Shown here piece by piece: positions 7,714 to 16,269 of a stretch of 46,967 nt of DNA (its first letter is position 1; each line of letters opens with the position of its first letter). The notes below the pieces were generated by a model. That model was not told the origin of the DNA and ran no database searches. It worked only from the letters and a program-made list of their open reading frames with translations. The translations under genes were made by a program, and so were the position numbers. The stretch is from Fulvimarina sp. GTDB lineage: Bacteria > Pseudomonadota > Alphaproteobacteria > Rhizobiales > Rhizobiaceae. The stretch lies in the NCBI GenBank assembly GCA_002700095.1, contig PACL01000098.1, forward strand, positions 1 through 46,967, given 5' to 3'.

Positions 7714-9564
7714 ATGATCGAGCCGACTGAAGCAATGAACCATTCAGTGTTTATTAGCTTCTTTGCAACCATATTCAGTGAGGTTGGCGGCCGGAATCAG
7801 GAGTCGTCGTTCGATGGGGACATCCAGTCAATGCTCAGCCACAAACTCTTCGACCCCTCAGCGTCTCGGCTGATCAGGGCCCTGGGCAAATCTCTGGCGA
7901 TAATCGAATTCGACCCGTCCGGAACGATCCTTTCCGCCAACGAAAATTTCTGCGCGCTCATGGGATACTTGCCCGAGGAAATCCTGGGTCGCCATCACAG
8001 CATGTTCATGGACAACGAACATGCGCAATCGCCGGAATACAAAGATTTCTGGAATAGCTTGGCGCAAGGCCAATTCCACAACCGCGAGTTCCGAAGATTT
8101 GGCAAAGGTGGTCGCCAGCTTTGGATCCAGGCTTCCTACAACCCGGTCCTGAACGCCCGAGGAAAGGTCGTGCGGGTCGTCAAGGTGGCCAGCGACACGA
8201 CCGCTGCGCATCTGCGCAACGCCGCATTCGAGGCCAAGCTGGCGGCAATCTCCCGTGTTCAGGGTGTGATCGAGTTCACACCGGACGGCACGATCATCGA
8301 CGCCAACGAGAATTTTCTGTCCCTGATGGGCTACGGGCTGGATGAGATCAAGGGACGACACCACCGCATGTTCGTGCCTGATGCCTATGCCGCTTCGCCG
8401 GAATATCGGGACTTCTGGCGTCAGCTGAATGAGGGACGCTTCGTTGCTGCCGAATTCGAGCGGTTCGGCAAGGGCGGAAGAAGCGTCTGGATCCAGGCAT
8501 CATACAATCCGATTCCGGATAACGAGGGCAGGATCACGTCGATCGTCAAGTTCGCGACCGACATCACCGATCGCGTGCAGGCAGTTGCGGAAGTGGCCAA
8601 TGGCCTGACCGAATTGTCCAACAACAACCTTCAGCACCGGTTGCACCGGGCGTTCGTTCCCGCTTTCGAGCAGCTCAGAGTGGATTACAACGCTTCGCTC
8701 AGCGGGCTTCAGGCGACCATGACGAAGGTCGCCGCCAGCGCGGGGACGGTCAACACGGGGACACGGCGGATCGTCGAATACTCCGGTGACATGACGGCAC
8801 GGATCGAACAGCAGGCGGCCAGTCTTCAAGAGACCGCAGCTGCCCTCGGCAACATAACGGAGACCGTCAAGAAAAGCGCTGAAGGTGCGCTGGAGGCCGC
8901 TCTTGCGGCCTCTGGTGCCCGGGCGGGGACGCTTCTCTCGGGCAAGGTGATGAACCAGGCTGCCGAGGTCATGGGCGAGATAAACGCCAGTTCCGGCAGA
9001 ATCTCCGAAGTCATCGGCATCATCGACGAGATCGCCTTCCAGACGAATCTGCTGGCCTTGAACGCCGGCGTCGAAGCGGCTCGAGCCGGTGAATCGGGTC
9101 GGGGCTTTGCCGTGGTGGCGCAAGAGGTCAGGGGCTTGGCTCAACGGTCAGCCTTAGCCGCCAAGGAAATCAAGGCCCTGATCACTGCGAGCTCCGAGCA
9201 GGTCAAGCGCGGCGTCGCACTGGTCGATGAGACGGCTAAGGCCCTCGAAGGCGTCACAGCCAAAGTGGGCGAAATCGACGCCGTTCTCTCCGCCGTCGCC
9301 AAATCTGCTCAGGCTCAGGCGGCGGGATTGAGCAAGGTGAACATTTCGGTCAACCGCATGGATCAGGTGACCCACGAGAACGCCAAGATGCTGGGCGAAT
9401 CGCGGGCGGCCGCACAAAGCCTTGAGGTTGCCGCCGGAGAAATGGCGACGTTGATCGGCGAATTCAGAATCGACACAGAAGAGGTCGCTTCAATTCCGGC
9501 GGGGAGGCCACGACTGGTCCTTGTAGACGGCGGGCCGCCGTTGCAGCGCGCGGCTCGCGCATGA
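7714..9564 (+). CDS. Soluble PAS-PAS methyl-accepting chemotaxis protein
   Basis: A chemoreceptor of up to 616 residues with no transmembrane helix, so probably cytoplasmic. Two tandem PAS domains (about 55-165 and 180-285) are near copies of each other; both contain ANENF, GRHH and FGKGGR..WIQASYNP. This is the bacterial energy/redox-sensor type of PAS. A short linker leads to the MCP signalling domain (about 350-585) with the conserved hairpin tip DEIAFQTNLLALNAGVEAAR and the following GRGFAVVAQEVRGLAQRS. No CheR-docking pentapeptide ends the protein. The start is uncertain: ATGs at 7714, 7735 and 7831 are all in frame and none has a strong ribosome binding site. Base composition looks less GC-rich than the neighbours. 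No che genes are nearby, so it must work with an array encoded elsewhere. Confidence 0.9.
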   Translation: MIEPTEAMNHSVFISFFATIFSEVGGRNQESSFDGDIQSMLSHKLFDPSASRLIRALGKSLAIIEFDPSGTILSANENFCALMGYLPEEILGRHHSMFMDNEHAQSPEYKDFWNSLAQGQFHNREFRRFGKGGRQLWIQASYNPVLNARGKVVRVVKVASDTTAAHLRNAAFEAKLAAISRVQGVIEFTPDGTIIDANENFLSLMGYGLDEIKGRHHRMFVPDAYAASPEYRDFWRQLNEGRFVAAEFERFGKGGRSVWIQASYNPIPDNEGRITSIVKFATDITDRVQAVAEVANGLTELSNNNLQHRLHRAFVPAFEQLRVDYNASLSGLQATMTKVAASAGTVNTGTRRIVEYSGDMTARIEQQAASLQETAAALGNITETVKKSAEGALEAALAASGARAGTLLSGKVMNQAAEVMGEINASSGRISEVIGIIDEIAFQTNLLALNAGVEAARAGESGRGFAVVAQEVRGLAQRSALAAKEIKALITASSEQVKRGVALVDETAKALEGVTAKVGEIDAVLSAVAKSAQAQAAGLSKVNISVNRMDQVTHENAKMLGESRAAAQSLEVAAGEMATLIGEFRIDTEEVASIPAGRPRLVLVDGGPPLQRAARA

Positions 9565-9661
9565 ACCTTTGATCGAACACCGTCAACATCCGCATCAGGC
9601 GAACCTGAGATCGACGTTTCCATGAGCGTGAGACGTCAGATGATCGGGCTGAAAGAACACG

Positions 9662-10156
9662 ATGACAGATCTGAACGATAATCAGGAAGCTGTGAGGATC
9701 AGGCGCCTGCACGATATCGGCATCCTCGATACGGGTCGCGATGCGGTCTTTTGTGGATATGCGGAAGAGGCGCTGACATTGTTTCCCGGTGCGAGCATCG
9801 CCGCTGTCACTCTCGTCGACACCGATCGGCAGTGGTTCAAGGCTGTCGTCGGGCTGGAAGTGCGGGAGACGCCGCGCGGCGTGTCGTTCTGCTCCCACAC
9901 CATACAATCATCCGGCACCATGGTGGTGGAGGACGCGACCAAGGACGAGCGTTTTGCCGATAATCCGCTGGTCACGTCAGCGCCTGGCATCCGCTTCTAC
10001 GCCGGCGTCAAGCTCACGAGCGGCATAGGCGCCCTCTGCGTGATCGGGCGAAAGCCACGACAGGCGACAGAGGCCGAGATGTTCAGACTCGAGAAGCTGA
10101 CGCAGTATGTCGACATCCAGCTGCTGGCACACGGCTCCCTCTTCAATCTGAGATGA
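9662..10156 (+). CDS. GAF domain-containing small sensory protein
   Basis: A 164-residue, essentially single-domain GAF protein. The family pattern is clear: RRLHDIGILDTGRDAVF near the start, VTLVDTDRQWFKAVVGL near residue 45, then RETPRGVSFCSHTI, EDATKDERFADNPLV and GIRFYAGVKL. It lacks any output domain such as GGDEF or a kinase, so it probably signals by interaction or is a detached sensor module. It follows the chemoreceptor by 97 bp on the same strand and shares its lower GC, so the two may be one transcription unit. The ligand is unknown. GAF domains of this subtype occur at the N-termini of many diguanylate cyclases and histidine kinases. Confidence 0.85.
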   Translation: MTDLNDNQEAVRIRRLHDIGILDTGRDAVFCGYAEEALTLFPGASIAAVTLVDTDRQWFKAVVGLEVRETPRGVSFCSHTIQSSGTMVVEDATKDERFADNPLVTSAPGIRFYAGVKLTSGIGALCVIGRKPRQATEAEMFRLEKLTQYVDIQLLAHGSLFNLR

Positions 10157-10991
10157 TCCCCTCGCCAGTTGCATGAGGAACCTGCCATGGCTCTGCATGA
10201 CCGGCCTCTGCAGGCTCCCTAGGTCGGAGCGATGGAGGCGCGACCATCGCTCATGTTGCAAAACTTGTGAATGAGCTTGTTCGACGGGCATGCGAGCCAT
10301 GGCCGTGAACGCTCGTCACGACGAGAACGCGTGGCAGGCTAGGCCGCCACAGCCGCTTTGATCCTGTGCGAAAGCTGCCCGTCCGGGCCACTGCTTCTTG
10401 CCGTCGTCGCGTCCGGCAGAAAACTTATCCCCACCCCCGCTGCCTTGCCCCATCATCCCCTGACCGCCGGCCCACGGAACGGGCACGAATGATCACCGGG
10501 ATCGTTCGGGGGCTGGCGGGCGGTGTCCGCGGCGGTGCGCTCTTCCGGAGGGCGCCCGTCCCGGACGGTTTCGAGGCGCCGCTGGCCCCTCCTCCACTAC
10601 GGGGGGAGCGCGGAATGGTCCGCTTGACCGGGGGCGCCCGGGAAGCGCCAGCCGCCATCGCGACGACCCGTCCCCGGCGCGGCAGCGTCGGGGTCGCCGA
10701 AAAGGCAGCGGGCCGGAGCGATGCATCGAGACCGGCAAGACACCGCGCGGGATGCCGGAGGCGGACCGTACACAATAAAAAGTTCGGAGGGTCTGCCTCC
10801 GGCATCCCGTCGCCCGTCCCCGACCGGCGGCCGCAACCATCCGAAAACCTTCGCGGCGCATCCGCCGGCGGGGCCGCCTTCGCGCGCCCGCAGCGTGGTC
10901 CTCGCGGCCTGCGGCCCGGTTGACCGAGGTCAAGGCCGCGGCCGCCATTCCCTGCCAGGATCGCGGCATCGTGAGACCCGAGGAGAATGCC
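10157..10991. other. Gene-free stretch with no supported coding sequence
   Basis: About 835 bases without a convincing gene. Open frames here are arginine/proline-rich, lack ribosome binding sites and match the composition of GC-rich noncoding DNA. The only clear structure is the inverted repeat at 10748-10809. The last bases hold the ribosome binding site of the next gene. Confidence 0.6.
10748..10809. repeat. Long inverted repeat in the intergenic stretch
   Basis: Arms CGGGATGCCGGAGGCGGAC (10748-10766) and GTCTGCCTCCGGCATCCCG (10791-10809) pair over 19 bp with one mismatch around a 24-base, A-rich loop containing ACACAATAAAAAGTTC. No T-run follows either arm, so an ordinary terminator is unlikely. 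It may be a dispersed palindromic repeat, an RNA hairpin or a protein-binding site. Confidence 0.7.
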
Positions 10992-11384
10992 ATGCCGACG
11001 CTCGCCGACTACCCCGAGACCTTCCGCCACATCCGCCTGGAGCTCGCTCGTGAAAGGGGCCATCCGGAGGGCAGCCATCACGACGGCTACGATCTCGTCG
11101 TGCCTCTGGCCGAAGACGGCCGGCTCGACCCGGACGAATGGCGCAAGGCGCAGGACAAGTGCCGGGTGCGCCGCTTCGACGACGACCTCACCGACGCCGT
11201 CGGCATCCTCGCCCGCGACACGGCCGGCCACTGGATCTTCGACTACGACCGCGACCTCGACGGCGACGACGAGATCGGCTTCCGCTTCGAGTTCGAACGC
11301 TTCGTGCCGGGGGAATACGTCTCGGTCGTCCATGGCGGGGCCGAGCACACCTACCGGGTCGCCTTCGTCCGGCCATTGCGCTAG
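10992..11384 (+). CDS. Conserved small acidic protein of unknown function
   Basis: A 130-residue soluble protein starting MPTLADYPETFRHIRLEL. The start at 10992 is chosen because AGGAGA lies 6 bases before it; upstream extensions lack a ribosome binding site. The protein is rich in Asp, Glu and Arg, has no signal peptide or membrane segment, and its middle reads EWRKAQDKCRVRRFDDD. I recall similar short proteins annotated as hypothetical in alphaproteobacteria but recognise no domain. Coding is supported by the clean start and strong third-position GC. The neighbours (a GAF protein far upstream and a DUF805 protein downstream) give no functional hint. Confidence 0.7.
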   Translation: MPTLADYPETFRHIRLELARERGHPEGSHHDGYDLVVPLAEDGRLDPDEWRKAQDKCRVRRFDDDLTDAVGILARDTAGHWIFDYDRDLDGDDEIGFRFEFERFVPGEYVSVVHGGAEHTYRVAFVRPLR

Positions 11385-11577
11385 CGTCGCCAGCCCGCCC
11401 GGATCACAGCTGAAGCCGGCGCTTGGCAAGCCTTGTTCCCTTAGGTAAAAGCCGGATCGTCACCCGGCGCCGCCCCGTCCGTCTCAACGGTCGGCGCCGA
11501 CAATCATCGAAGATCCACGCCCCTTGCGTCCGAGGCTCAGGCTCCGGGCGAGGCCCTGCGTGCGACGGAGGTCCGAC

Positions 11578-12018
11578 GTGTCGATCCTGCTCCAGCCCTA
11601 CAAACGTTTCTTCGAGTTTTCCGGCCGCTCGCGCCGCAAGGAGTACTGGCTGTACATCCTTGTCTTCTACGTGATGATGTTCGTGCTGGCCTTCGTCGAT
11701 GCCGCCCTCGGCCTCGGCGGCACGAGCCAGACGGCCCTCGACACCACCGAGGGCTTTTCCGCCAGCGCCAGCGCAGAAGGCGGCGTGCTGACCGCCATCT
11801 GGGCGATCGGCAACATCATCCCGCTGCTCGCCTGCGGCATCCGCCGCCTGCACGACACCGACCGCTCGGGCTGGTGGATCCTGATCAGCCTCATTCCGCT
11901 GATCGGCACGATCTGGCTGATCGTCCTGATGTGCCTCGACGGGACGAGCGGGCGCAACCGCTTCGGCCCTGACCCGAAGGACCGGCTCGGCCGCGCCGCC
12001 GAAGCGGTGTTCGAATAG
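11578..12018 (+). CDS. DUF805 family inner membrane protein
   Basis: A 146-residue membrane protein. The GTG start at 11578 is preferred because CGGAGG lies 7 bases upstream and the family begins with the segment LLQPYKRFFEFSGRSRRKEYW. A longer arginine-rich start at 11524 is unlikely. Three hydrophobic segments are visible: YILVFYVMMFVLAFVDAALG, GVLTAIWAIGNIIPLLACGI, and a last one around LISLIPLIGTIWLIVLMCLD. The motif RRLHDTDRSGWWIL and a final GTSGRNRFGPDP are family hallmarks. DUF805 proteins (YhaH type) have no established biochemical function. Confidence 0.9.
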   Translation: MSILLQPYKRFFEFSGRSRRKEYWLYILVFYVMMFVLAFVDAALGLGGTSQTALDTTEGFSASASAEGGVLTAIWAIGNIIPLLACGIRRLHDTDRSGWWILISLIPLIGTIWLIVLMCLDGTSGRNRFGPDPKDRLGRAAEAVFE

Positions 12019-12158
12019 GCGAAAGCCTGGCCGGGCCACCGCGCCCGGCCGCGTTCCGCCGCGCCGCGCCCCGGCTGGCCACCGGAGCCAGGAGACGGGA
12101 GCGTTAAGATGGGACACGGAATCCGAGAGGCGGAGGTCACCCGGCCGCAGACATGGAA

Positions 12159-12192
12159 AGACCACGCACCCGCTTTGGCCGGGCCGTGGTCT
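12159..12192 (-). terminator. Possible terminator of dksA (minus strand)
   Basis: Arms AGACCACG (12159-12166) and CGTGGTCT (12185-12192) form an 8-bp stem. Read on the minus strand, the hairpin is followed by TTTCC; on the plus strand no T-run follows. It lies about 125 bases beyond the dksA stop codon. The U-tract is short, so this is a tentative call. Confidence 0.4.
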
Positions 12193-12316
12193 CGTGATGA
12201 TCGGATGCGTGTCGAAAATTGCCGGGACACAGCCTGTGCGGTCTCAAGCCTGCGCGGTCTAGGCGGTCGTCGAGGCACTGCCCCTCGCCGCCGCCGGCGA
12301 GCGGCCGCAGCCGCCC

Positions 12317-12733
12317 CTATTCGTCGCGATAGACCTTCTCGCGGCGCTCGTGCCGCTCCTGGGCTTCGAGGGACAGCGTCGCGATCGGCCGCGCGTCGAG
12401 GCGCTTCAGGCTGATCGGCTCGCCGGTTTCCTCGCAATAGCCGTAGGTGCCGTCCTCGATCCGCTCCAGCGCCGAATCGATCTTCGAGATCAGCTTGCGC
12501 TGGCGGTCGCGGGCACGCAGCTCGATCGCCCGGTCGGTCTCGGAAGATGCGCGGTCGGCGATGTCGGCCAGATTGGAATTGTCGTTGGCGAGGGTCTCGA
12601 GGGTCTCGCGCGCCTCGCGCAGGATCTCGGCCTTCCAGGTGAGCAGCTTGCGCCGGAAATACTCCTTCTGGCGATCGTTCATGAAGGGACCGTCCTCGGA
12701 CAGCTTCAGATCGGCATTGAGTGTTTCGCTCAT
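12317..12733 (-). CDS. dksA: RNA polymerase-binding transcription factor DksA
   Basis: A 138-residue secondary-channel regulator that works with ppGpp at ribosomal and amino-acid promoters. The coiled-coil region contains the family sequence FMNDRQKEYFRRKLLTWK (about residues 17-35) and the tip segment SNLADIADRASSETDRAIEL, with the Asp-Ile-Ala-Asp-Arg-Ala motif. The C-terminal zinc-finger region reads GTYGYCEETGEPISLKRL, so only one of the four zinc cysteines of E. coli DksA remains. This is typical of alphaproteobacterial DksA. ATG at 12733 is chosen over the adjacent GTG at 12736; GGAGG lies 7 bases before it. A good promoter lies just upstream, and sixA starts 290 bp away on the other strand. 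Confidence 0.95.
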   Translation of the reverse strand: MSETLNADLKLSEDGPFMNDRQKEYFRRKLLTWKAEILREARETLETLANDNSNLADIADRASSETDRAIELRARDRQRKLISKIDSALERIEDGTYGYCEETGEPISLKRLDARPIATLSLEAQERHERREKVYRDE

Positions 12734-12759
12734 CACGCACCTCCATTCCCGCTGGCGCG

Positions 12760-12788
12760 CTTATAGCGGCGGTTTGGCAGACGAACAA
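12760..12788 (-). promoter_or_regulatory. Candidate housekeeping promoter of dksA
   Basis: On the minus strand, TTGTTC (12788-12783) is followed after exactly 17 bases by TATAAG (12765-12760), about 27 bases before the dksA start codon. The spacing is ideal and both boxes match the vegetative consensus well for an alphaproteobacterium. This is a sequence match only. Confidence 0.5.
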
Positions 12789-13023
12789 GTTACCTTTGGA
12801 ACACAGCGGGTTATCGAGTTGCGATTCTAACGCTCAGATTTGGTTGACGTTTCGGAAAAGCCATGCCGCTTGGGTCATTTCGCTCCGCCTCTCGATCCAG
12901 CGTCACGCAGGGTTGCAGCCGCAGGCCCAGCCTTTCGGCAAGCCGGAGCGGCGGCATCGAGACGCGACCGGCGCCGTCGTCTCGGCAATTGCCCGCGCGG
13001 CCGTTTCGGCCTATCCAGATCGG

Positions 13024-13536
13024 ATGACCGTCTCCTTCGGCCGCCACCTCCTGATCCTGCGCCACGCGCACTCCTCCTGGGCCCGCCCGGGCCAGCGCGA
13101 TCATCAGCGCCCGCTGGATACTCGCGGCGAGGAGGATGCCGCGCGGCTCGCCGAGATCGTCGCGCGGGAACGCCTGTCGATCGACGCGGTGGCCTGCTCG
13201 ACCGCCACCCGGGCCGTTGACACCCTCGCGGCCTTGCAAGCGGTGATCGGCGAGGCCGTCCCCGTCGCCTATTCCGACGATCTCTACGCCCTCGGCACCG
13301 AGGCCTATTACGCCGCGGCGAAGAATGGCGGCGAGGCTGCGGCGCTGCTCATCGTCGGCCACAACCCGACGATCGAGGACTTCACCCGGTCGCTGGCCCA
13401 GAGCGGCGAGGAGGAGGCGCTCGCCGCCATCGCCGCCGGCTTTCCGACCGCGGCGCTCGCCATCGTCGGCCTGGACCGGCCGTTCGGCGAGATCGAGCCC
13501 GGCTCGGGGCATCTCTGCCGGGTGATCCGCCCCTGA
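13024..13536 (+). CDS. sixA: SixA-type histidine phosphatase family protein
   Basis: A 170-residue phosphohistidine phosphatase-like protein of branch 2 of the histidine phosphatase superfamily. The catalytic RHA motif appears as LILRHAHSSW (His14). TRGEEDA follows near residue 36, CSTATRAVDT near 60 supplies the second Arg, and VGHNPTIEDF near 112 supplies the second catalytic His. SixA in E. coli removes phosphate from HPt-type histidines or from PtsP; the substrate here is not known. The ATG at 13024 fits the family start; the frame is open for another 300 bases upstream but without homology. The symbol is by family. It stands 108 bp before the YcjX gene. Confidence 0.85.
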   Translation: MTVSFGRHLLILRHAHSSWARPGQRDHQRPLDTRGEEDAARLAEIVARERLSIDAVACSTATRAVDTLAALQAVIGEAVPVAYSDDLYALGTEAYYAAAKNGGEAAALLIVGHNPTIEDFTRSLAQSGEEEALAAIAAGFPTAALAIVGLDRPFGEIEPGSGHLCRVIRP

Positions 13537-13644
13537 CGGCCGAAGGACCGTCTTGGCGGCCCGCCCCTTAGAAGCCGCCGCCCCGATCCCTATATGGCGG
13601 TTCGACCCCGCCCGATTGCCCGCCTCGAAGACCAGCGCCCACTC

Positions 13645-15096
13645 ATGACATCGCTTGCCGACGAGGCCCGCCTCGTCCTCGACACCTTCGCCGATCGGAC
13701 GACGTCGATCTTCCAGCCCACCCTGCGCCTCGGCGTCACGGGCCTGTCGCGGGCGGGCAAGACGGTGTTCATCACAGCCCTCGTCCACAATCTCCTCGCC
13801 GGCGGCCGGTTGCCGCTGTTCAAGGCGCAGGCGAACGGCCGCATTCTCGGGGCGGACCTGCGCGAGCAGCCGGACGATGCGGTCCCGCGCTTCCAGTATG
13901 AGGACCACATCCGCCGCATCGTCGAGGAGCGGGTCTGGCCGGAATCCACCCGCGCCATCTCCGAGTTGCGCCTGACCATCGCCTTCGAATCGGCCTCGGC
14001 CTTCAAGCGCATGCTGCCGGGCGGGCGGCTGACCATCGACATCGTCGACTATCCGGGCGAATGGCTGCTCGACCTGCCGCTGATTGACAAGGATTTCGCC
14101 ACCTTTTCGGCCGAGGCGTTGGAGCGCGCCCGGCTGCCGTCGCGCCACCGGGAAGCCGGGCCGTTCCTGGCAAAGCTCGACACGATCGATCTGGAAGCGC
14201 CGGCCGACGAGGTGACGGCGCGCGATCTCAGCGTCCTCTTCGCCGACTATCTGAAGGCCTGCAGGGCCGATGCGGCCGCCCTCTCGACCCTGCCGCCCGG
14301 GCGCTTCCTGATGCCCGGCGACCTCGACGGCTCGCCGGCGCTGACCTTTGCGCCGCTGCCGGTGGAAAAGGGCCGGACCTATCCCAAGGGCTCGATGGCG
14401 GCGCATCTCGCCCGTCGCTACGAGGCCTACAAGACCGTCGTCGTCAAACCCTTCTTCCGCAATCATTTCGCCCGGCTCGACCGGCAGATCCTCTTGGTCG
14501 ACGTGCTGCAGGCGATCAATGCGGGGCCCGAGGCCGTCGCCGACCTCGAGACCGCGCTGAGCGACATCCTCGCCTGCTTCCGGCCCGGCCGCTCGACCTG
14601 GCTCGGATCCTTCCTGACCCGGCGCATCGACCGGATCCTCGTCTGCGCCACCAAGGCCGATCACCTCCACCGCGAGAGCCATCGCCGGCTGGAGGCGATC
14701 GTCCGCCGGATCGTCGACGACGCGATCGCGCGGGCGAAGTTCTCCGGCGCCCGGACCGACGTCCTGGCGATGGCCGCGGTGCGTGCCACCCGCGAGGCGA
14801 CCGTCTCCGACGGCGGCGAAGACCTTCCGGTGATCGTCGGAACACCGGCGTCCGGCGAGACCATCGGCGAGCGGACCTTCGACGGCAGGAGCGAGACGGC
14901 GGTGTTTCCCGGCGACCTGCCTGAGGATCCGCGCCGGCTGTTCGACCCGTCAGGCGGGGTCGAGCCGGGTTCGCTGCGCTTCGTGCGCTTCCGCCCGCCG
15001 GTGCTGCAGCAGAGCGCGGAAGGGCTGACTTTGTCCCTGCCGCACATCCGGCTCGACCGGGCCCTGGAATTTCTCTTGGGAGACAGGCTGCAATGA
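13645..15096 (+). CDS. ycjX: YcjX family P-loop protein (predicted ATP/GTPase)
   Basis: A 483-residue P-loop protein. The Walker A motif GLSRAGKT is at residues 33-40, and VDYPGEWLLDLPL in the first third is the family's Walker B/G3-like segment. VCATKADHLHRE near residue 335 resembles a TKAD G4 motif. The start at 13645 is chosen because family members begin MTSL..EAR; the frame is open to an ATG at 13594 with no better ribosome binding site. It overlaps the next gene by four bases (ATGA), so the two are translationally coupled. In enterobacteria ycjX-ycjF belong to the phage-shock regulon. In alphaproteobacteria the pair is conserved without the psp genes, and the function is unknown. Confidence 0.9.
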   Translation: MTSLADEARLVLDTFADRTTSIFQPTLRLGVTGLSRAGKTVFITALVHNLLAGGRLPLFKAQANGRILGADLREQPDDAVPRFQYEDHIRRIVEERVWPESTRAISELRLTIAFESASAFKRMLPGGRLTIDIVDYPGEWLLDLPLIDKDFATFSAEALERARLPSRHREAGPFLAKLDTIDLEAPADEVTARDLSVLFADYLKACRADAAALSTLPPGRFLMPGDLDGSPALTFAPLPVEKGRTYPKGSMAAHLARRYEAYKTVVVKPFFRNHFARLDRQILLVDVLQAINAGPEAVADLETALSDILACFRPGRSTWLGSFLTRRIDRILVCATKADHLHRESHRRLEAIVRRIVDDAIARAKFSGARTDVLAMAAVRATREATVSDGGEDLPVIVGTPASGETIGERTFDGRSETAVFPGDLPEDPRRLFDPSGGVEPGSLRFVRFRPPVLQQSAEGLTLSLPHIRLDRALEFLLGDRLQ

Positions 15097-16169
15097 GCGA
15101 CGAGCGCAATGGCCGCCGGCGCGCGCCCGGCGCCTTCGACCTGCCGGGCACGGCGCCGAAGATCGATGAAGCGGAGGCGATCGCGCAGCCGCGCATGCCG
15201 CGCTCCATCGCCGCGGTCGAGACGATCGAACTCGATCCCGACGATGCGATCGACGCGGACGTCACCGGGGACGGCGAGCCGGAGATCGCCACCAGCCGGC
15301 GGTTTTCCTTCGGCAAGCTTCTCGCCGCCTCGCTCGGGCTGCTCTTCTCGATCGCCGTCGGCCTCGCCATCGACGCCATGGTCCGCGACGTCTTCGCGCG
15401 CTCCGACTGGCTCGGCTGGACCGCCCTCGTCCTCGCGGTCCTGGCGTTCTTCGCCTTTCTCGCCATCGTCATCCGCGAGAGCGTGGGGATGATGCGCCTC
15501 GCCGCGGTCGACCGGGAGCGCAAGCGCGCGCTCGCCGCCTATCGCGCCGATTCCCTTTCCGAGGCGAAGCTTGCCGTCGCGACGCTCGAGACGCTGCTGT
15601 CGTCGCGTCCCGAGACCGCCCGCGGCCGGGCGGCGATGGCGGCGCTGAAGGACGAGGTGATCGACGGCGCCGATCTTGTCGCGCTGGCCGAGGAGCACAT
15701 GCTCGGGCCGTTGGACAAGAAGGCCCGCGCGCTGGTGCTGGCATCGGCCAAGCGGGTATCGGTGGTCACCGCCGTCAGCCCCAAGGCGGTCGTCGACGTC
15801 GGCTATGTCGTGTTCGAGAACATCAAGCTCATCCGCAAGATGTCCGAGCTCTACGGCGCCCGGCCCGGGACCCTCGGCCTGTTCAAGCTGATCCGCGACG
15901 TGCTCGGCCATCTCGCCGTGACCGGCTCGATCGCCATGGGCGACAGCCTCGTCCAGCAGGTGATCGGCCACGGTCTCGCCGCCCGGCTGTCGTCGCGGCT
16001 CGGCGAGGGGGTCGTCAACGGGCTGCTGACGGCACGGGTCGGTCTGGCGGCGATGGATCTCTGCCGTCCGCTGCCCTTCCTAAGAGCTAAGCGCCCGCGG
16101 ATCGGGGCGATCCTGTCGGAGCTCACAGCCCATTCCGGCGTCGAGGAGGCCGGTCCGCGCCGGCCGTGA
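15093..16169 (+). CDS. ycjF: YcjF/UPF0283 family inner membrane protein
   Basis: A 358-residue protein (TIGR01620 type) coupled to ycjX through an ATGA overlap. The first 70 residues are soluble and charged. Two membrane helices follow at about 72-95 (KLLAASLGLLFSIAVGLAID) and 108-131 (LVLAVLAFFAFLAIVI). The cytoplasmic C-terminal half includes DLVALAEEHMLGPLDKKA, a segment reading VSVVTAVSPKAVVDVGYVVF, and GHGLAARLSSRLGEGVVNG. These are family features. It is presumed to form a membrane complex with the YcjX ATPase. Its physiological role is not established. Confidence 0.9.
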   Translation: MSDERNGRRRAPGAFDLPGTAPKIDEAEAIAQPRMPRSIAAVETIELDPDDAIDADVTGDGEPEIATSRRFSFGKLLAASLGLLFSIAVGLAIDAMVRDVFARSDWLGWTALVLAVLAFFAFLAIVIRESVGMMRLAAVDRERKRALAAYRADSLSEAKLAVATLETLLSSRPETARGRAAMAALKDEVIDGADLVALAEEHMLGPLDKKARALVLASAKRVSVVTAVSPKAVVDVGYVVFENIKLIRKMSELYGARPGTLGLFKLIRDVLGHLAVTGSIAMGDSLVQQVIGHGLAARLSSRLGEGVVNGLLTARVGLAAMDLCRPLPFLRAKRPRIGAILSELTAHSGVEEAGPRRP

Positions 16170-16269
16170 CCTGAGCCCGGGAAGAGATCGACCGATTTCG
16201 AAAGGCTTGATTAACCCTTTGAAGACACAATGGACATGGTAAACGATCTCCACCCAGGAAGGGTCTTCC

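Noticed and set aside
10366..10923. A 185-residue open frame in the gene-free stretch
   Set aside because: Arg/Pro-rich, no ribosome binding site, and it spans the inverted repeat. It looks like chance openness in GC-rich DNA.
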